NCBI RefSeq assembly: GCF_051781005.1
Contig: NZ_JBPWOA010000032.1
Coordinates: 124,001 to 188,000, forward strand
Reading direction: 5' to 3'
Source: Anabaena sp051781005
GTDB taxonomy: Bacteria > Cyanobacteriota > Cyanobacteriia > Cyanobacteriales > Nostocaceae
Length of the DNA stretch: 64,000 nt
In this document: piece after piece, positions 26,295-35,007 of the stretch
Layout: the number at the start of each line of letters is the position of its first letter
Position numbering within the stretch: position 1 is the first letter of the stretch
Program-made: the position numbers and the translations under genes
Notes under the pieces: model-generated
What the model saw: the letters and a program-made list of their open reading frames with translations, nothing else
Databases searched by the model: none
What the model was told of the DNA's origin: nothing

Positions 26295-26646
26295 GAAGTA
26301 TGTAGGCTGAACAATTACGACAACGAAGTTTCCAAGGTTAGGGAAAATTTGAAAAATATAATCTTAAAGATTTCTTAAGAAATTGCCAAAAAAAATTGAC
26401 CCTCAGAATGGTAAATCAAAGAACGTGTAAAACCGAGATTTAGCAAAAAAATAGCAGAATTTGAACAGGTATTCTATTGTTGTCATGTATTCTCTTGGCG
26501 CACTCTGAGCAGGAAAAAAAAGAAGCCCCAATTTTAAAATTGCTTATAGCTGATATACTAATCTTATGATAGGTAGCGAAAGTGTCACACTTAGCAATAT
26601 CACAAAATGGTGTTTATCTAACCACGCATTTAAACGTGTATAAACT
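26295..26646. other. Intergenic region between divergent genes
   Basis: AT-rich DNA between the leftward S66 gene and a rightward small gene; it should hold both promoters. No RNA gene, repeat pair or clear binding site is seen. Confidence 0.4.
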
Positions 26647-26928
26647 ATGGAAACTACTGCAAATTTAATTCCAGAATTTGAACAATTATTTAGACAAAAA
26701 CTCAAACTAAATAATTGTAAACTCAAAAAGAAAAGACAAGAGAATAATTATGAAATTACTACTCCATCTAAAGACGTTTTTTTGATGTATTGGTGTGAAT
26801 TTCCAGAAATTAACTTGATATATCAACATATAGGAGTACGCACAGCGCAGACTGGAGTTTATGAAAAGGCTATCCGCTCCCATATTAATTTTTGTGTCAC
26901 TAGCATTAAGGATAAACCACTCTCTTAA
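26647..26928 (+). CDS. Small hypothetical protein
   Basis: The 93-residue product (METTANLIPEFEQLFRQKLK at the start, then FLMYWCEFPEINLIYQHIGV) has a normal amino-acid mix and begins with ATG, but no family is recognised. A shorter frame on the opposite strand overlaps its start and looks like a shadow. It stands alone before a miniature element. Confidence 0.5.
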   Translation: METTANLIPEFEQLFRQKLKLNNCKLKKKRQENNYEITTPSKDVFLMYWCEFPEINLIYQHIGVRTAQTGVYEKAIRSHINFCVTSIKDKPLS

Positions 26929-27023
26929 TTAAGATTCTTGGTAATACCTTTACTATTCAAATAACAAATAGAATCATATATTATACTCTCGTCAGGTTTT
27001 GTGTAAGCATTTCAGTCATTGGT

Positions 27024-27170
27024 AGGACTTACGCAAGTGTCACACCAAACATCTATTTTATGGTGTGGTTTGGCAAGCTCACCAACCACGTCAGATATCA
27101 AATATCTGTTTATTTGCAGGATTCATGAAGTCTGACGCACCCTACAAAGCAAGCCAGTTGCGTAAGTCCT
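27024..27170. repeat. 147-bp miniature element with AGGACTTACGCAA ends
   Basis: The ends AGGACTTACGCAA and TTGCGTAAGTCCT are a perfect 13-bp inverted repeat. The interior is non-coding and contains GTCTGACGCACCCTACAAAG, which recurs in other copies. This is the cleanest member of the family in the window. Confidence 0.85.
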
Positions 27171-27250
27171 GATTGGCTCTAAACTGACTGATGGTTTGGT
27201 AAAATAACCGACGAGAGTTTACTAATTTGGATGTAAATACTTCTTATTCT

Positions 27251-27616
27251 ATGGCACTGAAACGCTTTATTATCGAAATGGGTATGGGTGTAGACCAGCA
27301 TGGACAGGAACCGACGGTAGCAGCAGCGAGAGCGGTCAGAAATGCGATCGCTCATAATGCCTTACTCGGTATTATGGAAGTAGCAGGGCTAAAAGACCCC
27401 AATGATATGATTGTAGAAGTCAAGGTCGCAGTTCCTTACCCTGAACAAGTACGGGAAGCAGAGGTATTAGCCGTACTCCCCTTTGGTCGCAAAACCCTCA
27501 CCGTAGAAGCTGGGGGAATGGTAGTGGACGGTTTAGCAATTCCTTCCCTCAATGATAAAAATGACGAAATGTTGATAGCAGTGGCAGCAGTGACAGTTTT
27601 AATTGAAACTGACTAA
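27251..27616 (+). CDS. Lin0512-family conserved protein
   Basis: From the ATG the 121-residue protein reads MALKRFIIEMGMGVDQHGQE, then AAARAVRNAIAHNALLGIMEV, AVPYPEQVREAEVLAVLPFG and VEAGGMVVDGLAIPSL, a pattern I recognise as the Lin0512 family. Its function is not established. Eight further codons upstream would require a TTG start. Confidence 0.75.
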   Translation: MALKRFIIEMGMGVDQHGQEPTVAAARAVRNAIAHNALLGIMEVAGLKDPNDMIVEVKVAVPYPEQVREAEVLAVLPFGRKTLTVEAGGMVVDGLAIPSLNDKNDEMLIAVAAVTVLIETD

Positions 27617-27721
27617 TCCAGCTTATTGATTTACCTTAATTTTCTGCGCTAAACTAAATTTATCGGGATCATCTCTGGCGGTAGATTCAATTAATCATCT
27701 ATCTTCATCACTTCAGTTATA

Positions 27722-28060
27722 ATGCCTTCAGAGCCTAACAAATCACTCGAAATCCAGGATATCATCGGACTCAAAGCGCAACACTTCGCAGACTTAATCA
27801 GAACTGCACAATTGGTTTTTGATCCTGCGGCAGGACTTACTGGGAGAAATGTAAAAATTGACTGGGAAGACTTTGGTATTCCTGGTGATGTTGCTGTTAA
27901 TCTCAAAGAACTTGGTCAAGAATATCAGTATGCTTCTCCTCATCTTCCCCCTGAAGTTGTTTGGAGTAAGTTAACCACAGCATCTCGTATTTGGTTTATT
28001 GAAAATAAAGATAGTTTGTGGCGGTTTGAAGAACTTTTCCCTGCACTTGACGAAGACTAA
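27722..28060 (+). CDS. Conserved hypothetical protein
   Basis: The 112-residue soluble protein (SEPNKSLEIQDIIGLKAQHF near its start, WEDFGIPGDVAVNLKELGQE in the middle and RIWFIENKDSLWRFEELFPA near its end) has no motif I can name. It has no signal peptide or membrane helix. It follows the Lin0512 gene by about 105 bases and may be co-transcribed with it. Confidence 0.6.
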   Translation: MPSEPNKSLEIQDIIGLKAQHFADLIRTAQLVFDPAAGLTGRNVKIDWEDFGIPGDVAVNLKELGQEYQYASPHLPPEVVWSKLTTASRIWFIENKDSLWRFEELFPALDED

Positions 28061-28062
28061 AA

Positions 28063-28292
28063 AGGGTTTGCTGAAAAGTCTTTTCGTTAGGGCTAGGAGT
28101 CAGGAGTCAGGAGTCAGGAGGAAGAATTAGAAGGAGATCAGAATAGTCTCGAATCTGGGTAAATGAATGGTTTTTGATGATTTCATCGCTTATTACTTGC
28201 ACCTTCTCCTACTTTTTTCAGCCTGAAACTGTTGACATATCTAGGTTTTTGGTTTATATGGCTTACGCCACGCTACGCTATCAGCAAACCCT
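28063..28292. repeat. 230-bp miniature element with AGGGTTTGCTGA ends
   Basis: AGGGTTTGCTGA and TCAGCAAACCCT are a perfect 12-bp terminal inverted repeat. Inside are tandem copies of the heptad AGGAGTC. No coding potential. It starts 2 bases after the stop codon of the preceding gene. Confidence 0.7.
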
Positions 28293-28513
28293 AAAAAGCT
28301 GAATAAATTTCAGGAATACACGTTGAAAACAGGATGCAATAATTTTGTATCCTATTTTCCTATGTAATATTAAAAATAGGCTTCGCAGTCATAGATTAAA
28401 TATAAAAATTTCAAGTAATTGTTGACGTAGGATTTTTAGATTAATAAACCAATAATTGATGATTGGCTATGGTTCATTTAATAATTACCCATTACCAATC
28501 ACCAATAACCTAC
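28293..28513. other. Spacer between a miniature element and the atp operon end
   Basis: AT-rich DNA with short repeats (ATTACCCATTACCAATCACC) close to the gamma-subunit stop. No convincing terminator hairpin is seen for the atp operon. Confidence 0.35.
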
Positions 28514-29461
28514 TTAAGTTAAAGCCTCTGCACCACCCACAACTTCTAGGAGTTCCTGGGTAATTGCTGCTTGACGGGCTTTGTTGTAAGACAATGACAA
28601 GCTTTTTATCAATTCACCTGCGTTTTCGCTGGCGTTACTCATAGCTGTCATTCGCGCAGCTAATTCACTAGCTGCTGACTCTTGGAGCGATCGCAATAAC
28701 TGATTACTCAGATACAATGGCAACAAAGAATCAAGAATTTGTACAGGGTCTTGCTCGAAAATCATATCACGAGGCAAGGCACGGGCTTGGCTGACCACTT
28801 TCTCCCGTTCTACTTGGAATTGACCACCACGGGTAGTTAAGCGGAAGATTTCGTCATCTGCTGCTTCTAAACCTTGGGTATCAAAAGGGAGTAAGGTTTG
28901 CACGACGGGACGAGAGCTAACCAAGGAAACGAATTTGGTATAAACTAGCTCAATTCGGTCTACTTTTTCTGATAGAAACAAAGAAAGTAGTTCGTCTGCA
29001 ATATTAGTAGCTTCTGCTGCGGTGGGAATTTGTTCTAAACCGCTGTAGGTACCATCAATAGGCTGATTGCGACGCTGAAAGTATTGAGTGGCTTTGCGTC
29101 CAACAGTTACAAATCTGTAGTCTACACCTTCTGCCTTCAGTTCCTTGGCGCGATTTTCTGCTCTGCGGATGACATTACTATTGTAACCACCGCACAAACC
29201 ACGGTCGCCAGTAATAACCAACAAACCGACTGATTTAACTTCGCGTTTTTTCAGTAGTGGTAGGTCTACATCTTCAAACCGTAGACGGGTTTGTAAGCCA
29301 AATAAGACTTGCGCCAAGCGGTCAGCAAAAGGACGGGTAGCAATTACCTGTTCTTGGGCGCGACGTACTCTGGCCGCAGCCACCAGCCGCATAGCTTCTG
29401 TGATTTTTTTGGTGTTTTTGACCGACTGAATGCGATCGCGTATTGCTTTGAGATTAGCCAT
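28514..29461 (-). CDS. atpG: ATP synthase gamma subunit
   Basis: The 315-residue protein starts MANLKAIRDRIQSVKNTKKI and ends LSLSYNKARQAAITQELLEVVGG, the two helices of the gamma coiled coil. The extra segment around residues 195-240 (FDTQGLEAADDEIFRLTTRG) is the insertion typical of cyanobacterial and chloroplast gamma; the chloroplast redox cysteines are absent, as usual for cyanobacteria. It is the central shaft of F1 and the last gene of this operon, where it is named atpC in cyanobacterial usage. Confidence 0.97.
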   Translation of the reverse strand: MANLKAIRDRIQSVKNTKKITEAMRLVAAARVRRAQEQVIATRPFADRLAQVLFGLQTRLRFEDVDLPLLKKREVKSVGLLVITGDRGLCGGYNSNVIRRAENRAKELKAEGVDYRFVTVGRKATQYFQRRNQPIDGTYSGLEQIPTAAEATNIADELLSLFLSEKVDRIELVYTKFVSLVSSRPVVQTLLPFDTQGLEAADDEIFRLTTRGGQFQVEREKVVSQARALPRDMIFEQDPVQILDSLLPLYLSNQLLRSLQESAASELAARMTAMSNASENAGELIKSLSLSYNKARQAAITQELLEVVGGAEALT

Positions 29462-29624
29462 AATCCGATTTTAGATTTTAGATTTTAGATTTTAGATTTG
29501 GAATTTCGGATTTTAGATTAGACTCATCTGCAAATAAGCATTACAGTATCTACTGCCAGGGCTAATGTCTAATTTTTGGATCAGTCTATTTCATCCAAAA
29601 TCCAAAATCCAAAATCCAAAATTG
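29462..29624. repeat. Heptad repeats between atpA and the gamma gene
   Basis: Near 29467 the heptad GATTTTA is repeated four to five times, and near 29593 the heptad CCAAAAT is repeated four times, in inverse orientation to the first. The spacer could fold into a long stem, which might alter mRNA stability between the alpha and gamma genes. Confidence 0.75.
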
Positions 29625-31142
29625 CTATGCTGCTTGGAAGGTCTTCTTGAACTCGGTTAACGCTGCCTTTAAGGCTGTTTCTTCTTCGTCACCTAGTACT
29701 TTCTTGCTTTGTACTGCTTGGAAATATGCAGTGTTCACTGTCTTCAAGTAATCGCGTAGACCTTTAGCAAAGACGGTTACTTTGTTAACAGCAATGTCAT
29801 CCAAATAACCATTAATACCAGCGTAAAGAACTGCTACTTGTTCTGCTACAGACAGTGGGTCGTTTTGGGGCTGCTTGAGGAGTTCCCGTAAGCGGACACC
29901 ACGTGCTAATTGATCTTGGGTGGCTTTATCTAAGTCAGAAGCAAATTGTGCGAAAGCTTGCAAGTCATCAAACTGCGCTAATTCCAACTTAATCTTACCG
30001 GCAACTTTTTTCATTGCCTTGGTTTGTGCCGCAGAACCTACACGGGATACTGAAATACCGGGGTTTACAGCGGGACGGATACCAGAGTTGAACAAGTCAG
30101 AAGACAAGAAAATCTGACCGTCGGTGATAGAAATCACGTTGGTAGGAATGTATGCAGATACGTCACCTGCTTGGGTTTCGATAATTGGTAAGGCGGTCAT
30201 GCTACCTTTACCCAATTCATCGCTCAATTTAGCGGCACGTTCCAACAAGCGAGAGTGGATGTAGAATACGTCTCCGGGATATGCTTCCCGTCCTGGTGGA
30301 CGACGTAGTAGCAAGGACATTTGGCGATAAGCCTGGGCTTGCTTAGAAAGGTCATCATAAATTACTAAAGTCGCTTTGCCTTTGTACATAAAGTACTCAG
30401 CAATTGTTGCGCCGGTGTAGGGAGCAAGGTATTGTAAGGTGGCTGGGTCACTGGCGTTAGCGGCTACAACTACGGTGTAGTCCATTGCGCCTTTTTGTTG
30501 TAATGTTTGAACTACGTTAGCAACGGTGGAAGCTTTTTGACCGATGGCAACATAAACGCAAACTACATCTTCACCTTTTTGGTTGATGATGGTGTCAATA
30601 GCGATCGCTGTTTTACCAGTTTGACGGTCACCAATGATCAATTCCCGTTGACCACGACCGATGGGAATCATCGAGTCAATAGCGGTGATCCCGGTTTGCA
30701 TTGGTTCGTGTACAGACTTACGGGCAATAATCCCAGGTGCTGGGGATTCAATCAAACGGGTTTCGGTGGTTTTTAAATCACCTTTACCATCAATGGGGCG
30801 ACCCAAAGCATCGACAACGCGACCAACTAAGGCTTCACCTACAGGTACCTGAGCAATTCTACCAGTAGCAGTTACAGAGCTACCTTCTTGAATTTCCCGG
30901 CCTTCACCCATTAATACCGCACCAACGTTATCTTCTTCTAAGTTTTGGGCGATACCAATTGTGCCATCTTCAAATTCTAATAATTCCCCAGCCATAGCTT
31001 TTTCCAAGCCATAGATGCGGGCAATACCGTCACCAACTTGGAGAACAGTACCAACGTTAGCAACTTTAACCTCTTGGTCGTATTGCTCGATTTGTTGTTG
31101 GATAATGTTACTGATTTCGTCAGGTCTAATGGAAATGCTCAT
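29625..31142 (-). CDS. atpA: ATP synthase alpha subunit
   Basis: The 505-residue protein has the Walker A motif GDRQTGKTA, VVVAANASDPATLQYLAPYTG, LVIYDDLSKQAQAYRQMSLLLRRPPGREAYPGDVFY in order, and PAVNPGISVSRVGSAAQ. This is the F1 alpha subunit with non-catalytic nucleotide sites. Length is normal. It sits between delta and gamma as in other cyanobacteria; the beta and epsilon genes are in another locus, not in this window. Confidence 0.98.
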   Translation of the reverse strand: MSISIRPDEISNIIQQQIEQYDQEVKVANVGTVLQVGDGIARIYGLEKAMAGELLEFEDGTIGIAQNLEEDNVGAVLMGEGREIQEGSSVTATGRIAQVPVGEALVGRVVDALGRPIDGKGDLKTTETRLIESPAPGIIARKSVHEPMQTGITAIDSMIPIGRGQRELIIGDRQTGKTAIAIDTIINQKGEDVVCVYVAIGQKASTVANVVQTLQQKGAMDYTVVVAANASDPATLQYLAPYTGATIAEYFMYKGKATLVIYDDLSKQAQAYRQMSLLLRRPPGREAYPGDVFYIHSRLLERAAKLSDELGKGSMTALPIIETQAGDVSAYIPTNVISITDGQIFLSSDLFNSGIRPAVNPGISVSRVGSAAQTKAMKKVAGKIKLELAQFDDLQAFAQFASDLDKATQDQLARGVRLRELLKQPQNDPLSVAEQVAVLYAGINGYLDDIAVNKVTVFAKGLRDYLKTVNTAYFQAVQSKKVLGDEEETALKAALTEFKKTFQAA

Positions 31143-31217
31143 TATTTCTGTGCTTTTAGTTTTCTTTCGAGACGGAAGAAGTTAATGGTGATTGGTAATT
31201 GGTAAAAATCTTACCCA

Positions 31218-31772
31218 TTACCCATTGTTTAAGCTTAGGGAAAGGCGACGTAGTTGACCGCGCAAACTAGCGTCTATTACCTGAGAACCCACTTTGATAA
31301 TCACACCACCAATCAACTCGTTGTCTATCTTGGTTTCCAGTTCTACCTGGCGAGCATTGGTGATAGCGATTACTTTTTCTGTAATTGCTTGCTGTTGAGC
31401 TTCTGTCAAAGCTACCGCAGAAGTTACTTCTGCTAATACAGTTTGATTTAGCTGGCGCAACAGTACCAAATACTGCTGCAAAATTGCTTCCAAGCAAGAA
31501 ATACGTCGTCTGTCAACTAACAGCAACAAAAAATTACGTAGGTAAGGACTAACGCCTTCCCCAAGTACTTGTTTGAGCAGATTCTTCTTGTTTTCAGCCT
31601 GAGTAAAGGGGTTGCTCAAATAGCTCTCTAGCTCTTTGCTGCCTGCCAATAAGCCGAGGAAAGTACGCGCATCTGTACCAAAATCTTCTGTTAAGTTTTT
31701 GGATTGCGCTAGCGACAACAGTGCCTGGGCGTAGGGCTGGGCTATTTCGGCTGTTGCTGCATTACTTCTCAT
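31218..31772 (-). CDS. atpH: ATP synthase delta subunit
   Basis: The 184-residue protein has EIAQPYAQALLSLAQSKNL, FLLLLVDRRRISCLEAILQQYLVLLRQLN and the C-terminal GGVIIKVGSQVIDASLRGQL, the OSCP/delta family pattern. It binds the top of F1 and the b-b' stalk. Its start codon overlaps the stop of the b-subunit gene by four bases (ATGA), giving coupled translation. It is called atpD in cyanobacterial nomenclature. Confidence 0.96.
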   Translation of the reverse strand: MRSNAATAEIAQPYAQALLSLAQSKNLTEDFGTDARTFLGLLAGSKELESYLSNPFTQAENKKNLLKQVLGEGVSPYLRNFLLLLVDRRRISCLEAILQQYLVLLRQLNQTVLAEVTSAVALTEAQQQAITEKVIAITNARQVELETKIDNELIGGVIIKVGSQVIDASLRGQLRRLSLSLNNG

Positions 31773-32320
31773 ACATTTCCTCCCAATTGTGCGATGCTGC
31801 GTTCAATTAAAACTTGTTGAGCATCGTCAGCAATTCCGCTCTTTAGTTGGGCTTCGACTTTTTGCAGTGCTTGAGCAACTACTTTTTGACGTAATTGAGC
31901 GATCGCTCTATCTAGTTCTGCACTCAAGTCAGCCGCCCCTGCTTCCTGCATACGGTCAATATCTATAGCAGCTTGTGCCAAGATAGCTTCTTTAGCAGCT
32001 TGGGCATTTTCTTGGGCTGATTTTTTAATTCTTTCAGCTTCTGCGGTAGCTCGATCTAGGTTTTGCTGCGCCTCTTTGAGTTTTTCGGCTGCATCCTTAG
32101 CTCTTTGCTCTGCACTCTTAATTGCTGTTTCAATATTGTCTCGACGAGTTTTGAGGATATTACCTACAACTTTCCGCCCGAAGACAAACAGCACAGTAAT
32201 AATAATGGCCAGGTTAATCAGGTTAGTGTCTAAAATATTTGTGTTTAGACTAAACCCTCCTTCTGCCAATTCACCTCCGACGGCACTAGATTCGGCCATC
32301 AACAGTAAAAAAGTCCCCAT
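31769..32320 (-). CDS. atpF: ATP synthase subunit b
   Basis: The 183-residue protein has an N-terminal membrane helix (NLINLAIIITVLFVFGRKVV) and a long charged coiled coil (RRDNIETAIKSAEQRAKDAA, TAEAERIKKSAQENAQAAKE). The short N-terminal extension before the helix is usual for cyanobacterial b. It forms the peripheral stalk with b'. It overlaps the next gene by four bases. Confidence 0.96.
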   Translation of the reverse strand: MGTFLLLMAESSAVGGELAEGGFSLNTNILDTNLINLAIIITVLFVFGRKVVGNILKTRRDNIETAIKSAEQRAKDAAEKLKEAQQNLDRATAEAERIKKSAQENAQAAKEAILAQAAIDIDRMQEAGAADLSAELDRAIAQLRQKVVAQALQKVEAQLKSGIADDAQQVLIERSIAQLGGNV

Positions 32321-32431
32321 GATTTTCTATCCACAACTGCGCTGCCAAAAATTTTTGTCAGTTGTCAGTTGTCAGTTGTCTTACTTAACGACTAATGACT
32401 AATGACTAATGACCAATAACTATTTTGTGAG
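32321..32431. repeat. Heptad repeats between the b' and b genes
   Basis: TCAGTTG is repeated at 32358-32380 and GACTAAT at 32390-32413. Short tandem heptads like these recur in almost every spacer of the operon. Confidence 0.7.
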
Positions 32432-32923
32432 TTAGCGCTGGTTAACTAAATCGGCTCCTAAAAGCTTTTCTAGCATTTGGCGACTGAGAGCATCAACTTG
32501 TGTTTCCAAGGAAGCTAAAGCTTGTTGTTTTTGCTGCTCAATTTCTCCAGCGGCTTGTTCTCTTTGTGCCTGGGCTTCTTGTTGCGCTGCGGCCATTTTC
32601 TGACCAGCGATTTTTTGAGCTTCGGCTTGAGCTTCAGCAACTATTGTTTGTGCTTGCCGTCTAGCTCCTGCTAGATCCTGCTCATATTGCTGTGCCAATT
32701 TTTCTGTTTTCGACAAACGTTCTTGGGCTTCTAATTGATTGCTACGGATGTATTCATTCCGTCCATCAATGGCATTGCCCAAGGGCTTGTAAAGAGTTGC
32801 GTTCAATATTAGGGCTAAGATTAGAAACTGGATTGCCATCAAAGGCAGGGTAGCATCTAGATCAAACAAACCCCCTTCTTTGGCAACTTCTTCTACAGCC
32901 AATAAGGTGATCCAGTGTGTCAT
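32432..32923 (-). CDS. atpG2: ATP synthase subunit b'
   Basis: The 163-residue protein has one membrane helix (LPLMAIQFLILALILNATLY) followed by GNAIDGRNEYIRSNQLEAQE and a long Ala/Gln/Glu-rich coiled coil. This is the second, diverged b subunit (b') found in photosynthetic bacteria and chloroplasts. It pairs with the b subunit as a heterodimer. It is named atpG in cyanobacterial usage, not to be confused with the gamma gene. Confidence 0.95.
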   Translation of the reverse strand: MTHWITLLAVEEVAKEGGLFDLDATLPLMAIQFLILALILNATLYKPLGNAIDGRNEYIRSNQLEAQERLSKTEKLAQQYEQDLAGARRQAQTIVAEAQAEAQKIAGQKMAAAQQEAQAQREQAAGEIEQQKQQALASLETQVDALSRQMLEKLLGADLVNQR

Positions 32924-33070
32924 GTTTGCTTATTCCTATCTACTATTTTAGTGCTGAGTCCTGAGTACTGAGTACTGAGTCCTGAGTTACTAGTTTTGAG
33001 TTATCTTTGTTAAACTCCCAACTCTTAACTTGTTCTTACTCAGCACTCATTACTCAGCACTCATGACTGA
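32924..33070. repeat. Heptad repeats between the c and b' genes
   Basis: GAGTACT and GAGTCCT heptads alternate near 32952-32987 (CTGAGTACTGAGTACTGAGT), with an inverse run (CTCAGCACTCATTACTCAGC) near 33040. The two could pair in the transcript. Confidence 0.7.
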
Positions 33071-33316
33071 TTATGCGAAGGGGTTAGCAAACAGTAGTAC
33101 TAGAGCAACTACTAGACCATAGATGGTTAACGCTTCCATGAATGCCAAGCTCAACAGCAATGTACCGCGAATTTTGCCTTCAGCTTCTGGCTGACGAGCA
33201 ATACCTTCAACAGCTTGTCCTGCTGCGTTACCTTGACCAATACCAGGGCCGATTGCAGCCAAACCAACAGCAAGAGCAGCAGCTAAAACGGAAGCAGCAG
33301 AAACTAATGGATCCAT
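33071..33316 (-). CDS. atpE: ATP synthase subunit c
   Basis: The 81-residue proteolipid has two membrane helices separated by the polar loop ([13 protein letters not shown]). The proton-carrying Glu is in [16 protein letters not shown]. Length and loop are identical in type to other cyanobacterial and chloroplast c subunits, which form 13-15-member rings. It is named atpH in cyanobacterial usage. Confidence 0.98.
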
Positions 33317-33478
33317 GATATTTTTCCTTTCTTTACTGAGTCGAATGGGTCTTGTAGTTGTCGTTTGTCAGTTTCGGGTTGACTGTTGACCGTTTACTGT
33401 TCACTGTTGACTATTTGCTGTCAACTGTCACTAGTTTTCTGTCAACTGTCACCTGAACATGACTATTTTCTGAAGGAC
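33317..33478. repeat. Heptad-like repeats between the a and c genes
   Basis: ACTGTTGACCGTTTACTGTT, CTGTTGACTATTTGCTGTCA and GTCAACTGTCAC are overlapping near-heptads in this spacer. They may form secondary structure in the polycistronic RNA and influence the high relative expression of subunit c; this is inference. Confidence 0.6.
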
Positions 33479-34237
33479 TTAATGATGTCCTTCATGCTCT
33501 TCACCACCATGATGATCTTCCATCGCTTCACCGATGTAAGCAGCAGCTAAGGTGGCAAAAATTAGTGCTTGAATGGCGCTGGTAAATAGTCCCAAGGCCA
33601 TTACTGGTAAAGGTACGAACAAGGGTACTAGCAGCACTAGCACTCCTACCACCAGTTCATCAGCTAAAATGTTACCGAATAAACGGAAGCTTAGGGACAG
33701 GGGTTTAGTGAAATCTTCAATAATTTTGAATGGCAACATAAACGAAACTGGTTGCACGTAGTTGCCAAAATACCCTAAACCCTTTTTGCTGAACCCAGCA
33801 TAAAAATACGCTAAGGATGTCAACAAAGCTAAGGCAACCGTTGTGTTGATGTCGCTTGTTGGTGCGGTTAGTTCACCTTCTGGCAGATGAATTAGCTTAA
33901 AAGGAACTAGCGCCCCTGACCAATTTGACACAAAAATGAACAAAAACAAAGTGCCGACAAATGGCACCCAAGGGCGATATTCTTTTTCGCCAATCTGGTT
34001 TTTAGCCAAATCTCGAATGAATTCCAGGGCATACTCCATCAGGTTCTGTAGCCCACTGGGAATTCTTTTGATGTTACTGCTTGCCAAGACGGAAACCAGT
34101 ACTAGCACACCAATAACAAACCATGAAGTGAGAAACACCTGGCCATGTAGCTTTAAGTTACCTATTTGCCAGTACAGATGTTTTCCCACTTCCAATTCGG
34201 CAAGTGGAACAGAGTAGAAATTCAGAAAATTCAGCAT
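33479..34237 (-). CDS. atpB: ATP synthase subunit a
   Basis: The 252-residue membrane protein has VFLTSWFVIGVLVLVSVLAS, SNWSGALVPF, and LSLSFRLFGNILADELVVGVL, with the essential Arg in SFRLFGN. The His-rich C-terminal tail (EDHHGGEEHEGHH) is unusual in composition, though such tails occur in related strains. It forms the proton half-channels against the c ring. It is named atpI in cyanobacterial usage. Confidence 0.97.
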   Translation of the reverse strand: MLNFLNFYSVPLAELEVGKHLYWQIGNLKLHGQVFLTSWFVIGVLVLVSVLASSNIKRIPSGLQNLMEYALEFIRDLAKNQIGEKEYRPWVPFVGTLFLFIFVSNWSGALVPFKLIHLPEGELTAPTSDINTTVALALLTSLAYFYAGFSKKGLGYFGNYVQPVSFMLPFKIIEDFTKPLSLSFRLFGNILADELVVGVLVLLVPLFVPLPVMALGLFTSAIQALIFATLAAAYIGEAMEDHHGGEEHEGHH

Positions 34238-34368
34238 TTTCTTTCCAATTCAATCATTTCTCCAATATTACCTGGAGAGGAGGAGCCTTGTTAAGGTTGC
34301 CGCAGTTTTGGTAATTCAGCGCGGTCTTGGGGTTTCCCCCAGGAGCTACTGCGAACCCAGAGGGTGAT

Positions 34369-34899
34369 TTAGCGCGGTCTTGGGGGGTTTTCCCCAGGAT
34401 CTGCTGCCAACCCAGAGGGTGAGTCAGAGATAAACGCCACCCTAACTACGTAGATGATGAGCGTGGCTTTGTAGGTGAGAAATCCCAAAAATATGGGCAG
34501 TATTTGCAGTTGATCCAACCGCGAGGCTAGTAGAATCATTCCTACTAATAAAGCTAACCGAGTTTTACTCAGTGATTGTTTCTCTCTGCCCAAACGCTCA
34601 ACATCTTTTGCCAACATCCTCAAGTAAAGCACACCTGCACACGCTCCTAATAAATAATTCAGGGCGATGTTTACTGAATAGGCAATCCATACAGAGATGA
34701 AAATAACCCCTGTCAGAACAAGTGTGATTACTAACAACTCTTTATAGAGTTGATAGAAGTCTTGCATGGAAGAGTCTACTGGTTCTGTGTTTTCAAAACC
34801 AGGTTGAGCATCTTGTTGGGTTGTCGGAGTCGGTGCAATTGATTCTTCTGACAAGCTCACAGGACTTGAAACCAGTAAAGCGGAATATGATGACTGCAT
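34369..34899 (-). CDS. atp1: ATP synthase subunit I (Atp1)
   Basis: The 176-residue protein has four predicted membrane segments (LLVITLVLTGVIFISVWIAY, NIALNYLLGACAGVLYLRML, and two in the region after RLALLVGMILL). It is the first gene of the operon, the place of atp1/UncI, thought to help c-ring assembly. The Pro/Gly-rich C-terminus is duplicated in part: the DNA for it (GGTTTTCCCCAGGA) is echoed just downstream in the spacer near 34330. Confidence 0.85.
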   Translation of the reverse strand: MQSSYSALLVSSPVSLSEESIAPTPTTQQDAQPGFENTEPVDSSMQDFYQLYKELLVITLVLTGVIFISVWIAYSVNIALNYLLGACAGVLYLRMLAKDVERLGREKQSLSKTRLALLVGMILLASRLDQLQILPIFLGFLTYKATLIIYVVRVAFISDSPSGLAADPGENPPRPR

Positions 34900-35007
34900 A
34901 TTCAGTCAGCTGAATCATATCACGATCCGGTAACAATACTTTAGGAAAAAACAATTAACTTCTTGGCATTGGTCATTGGCAACAGAATTACTTATTACTG
35001 ATTTCTT

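Noticed and set aside
26544..26726. 60-codon minus-strand frame over the start of the small hypothetical gene
   Set aside because: It overlaps a longer, better composed frame on the other strand and shows no motif.
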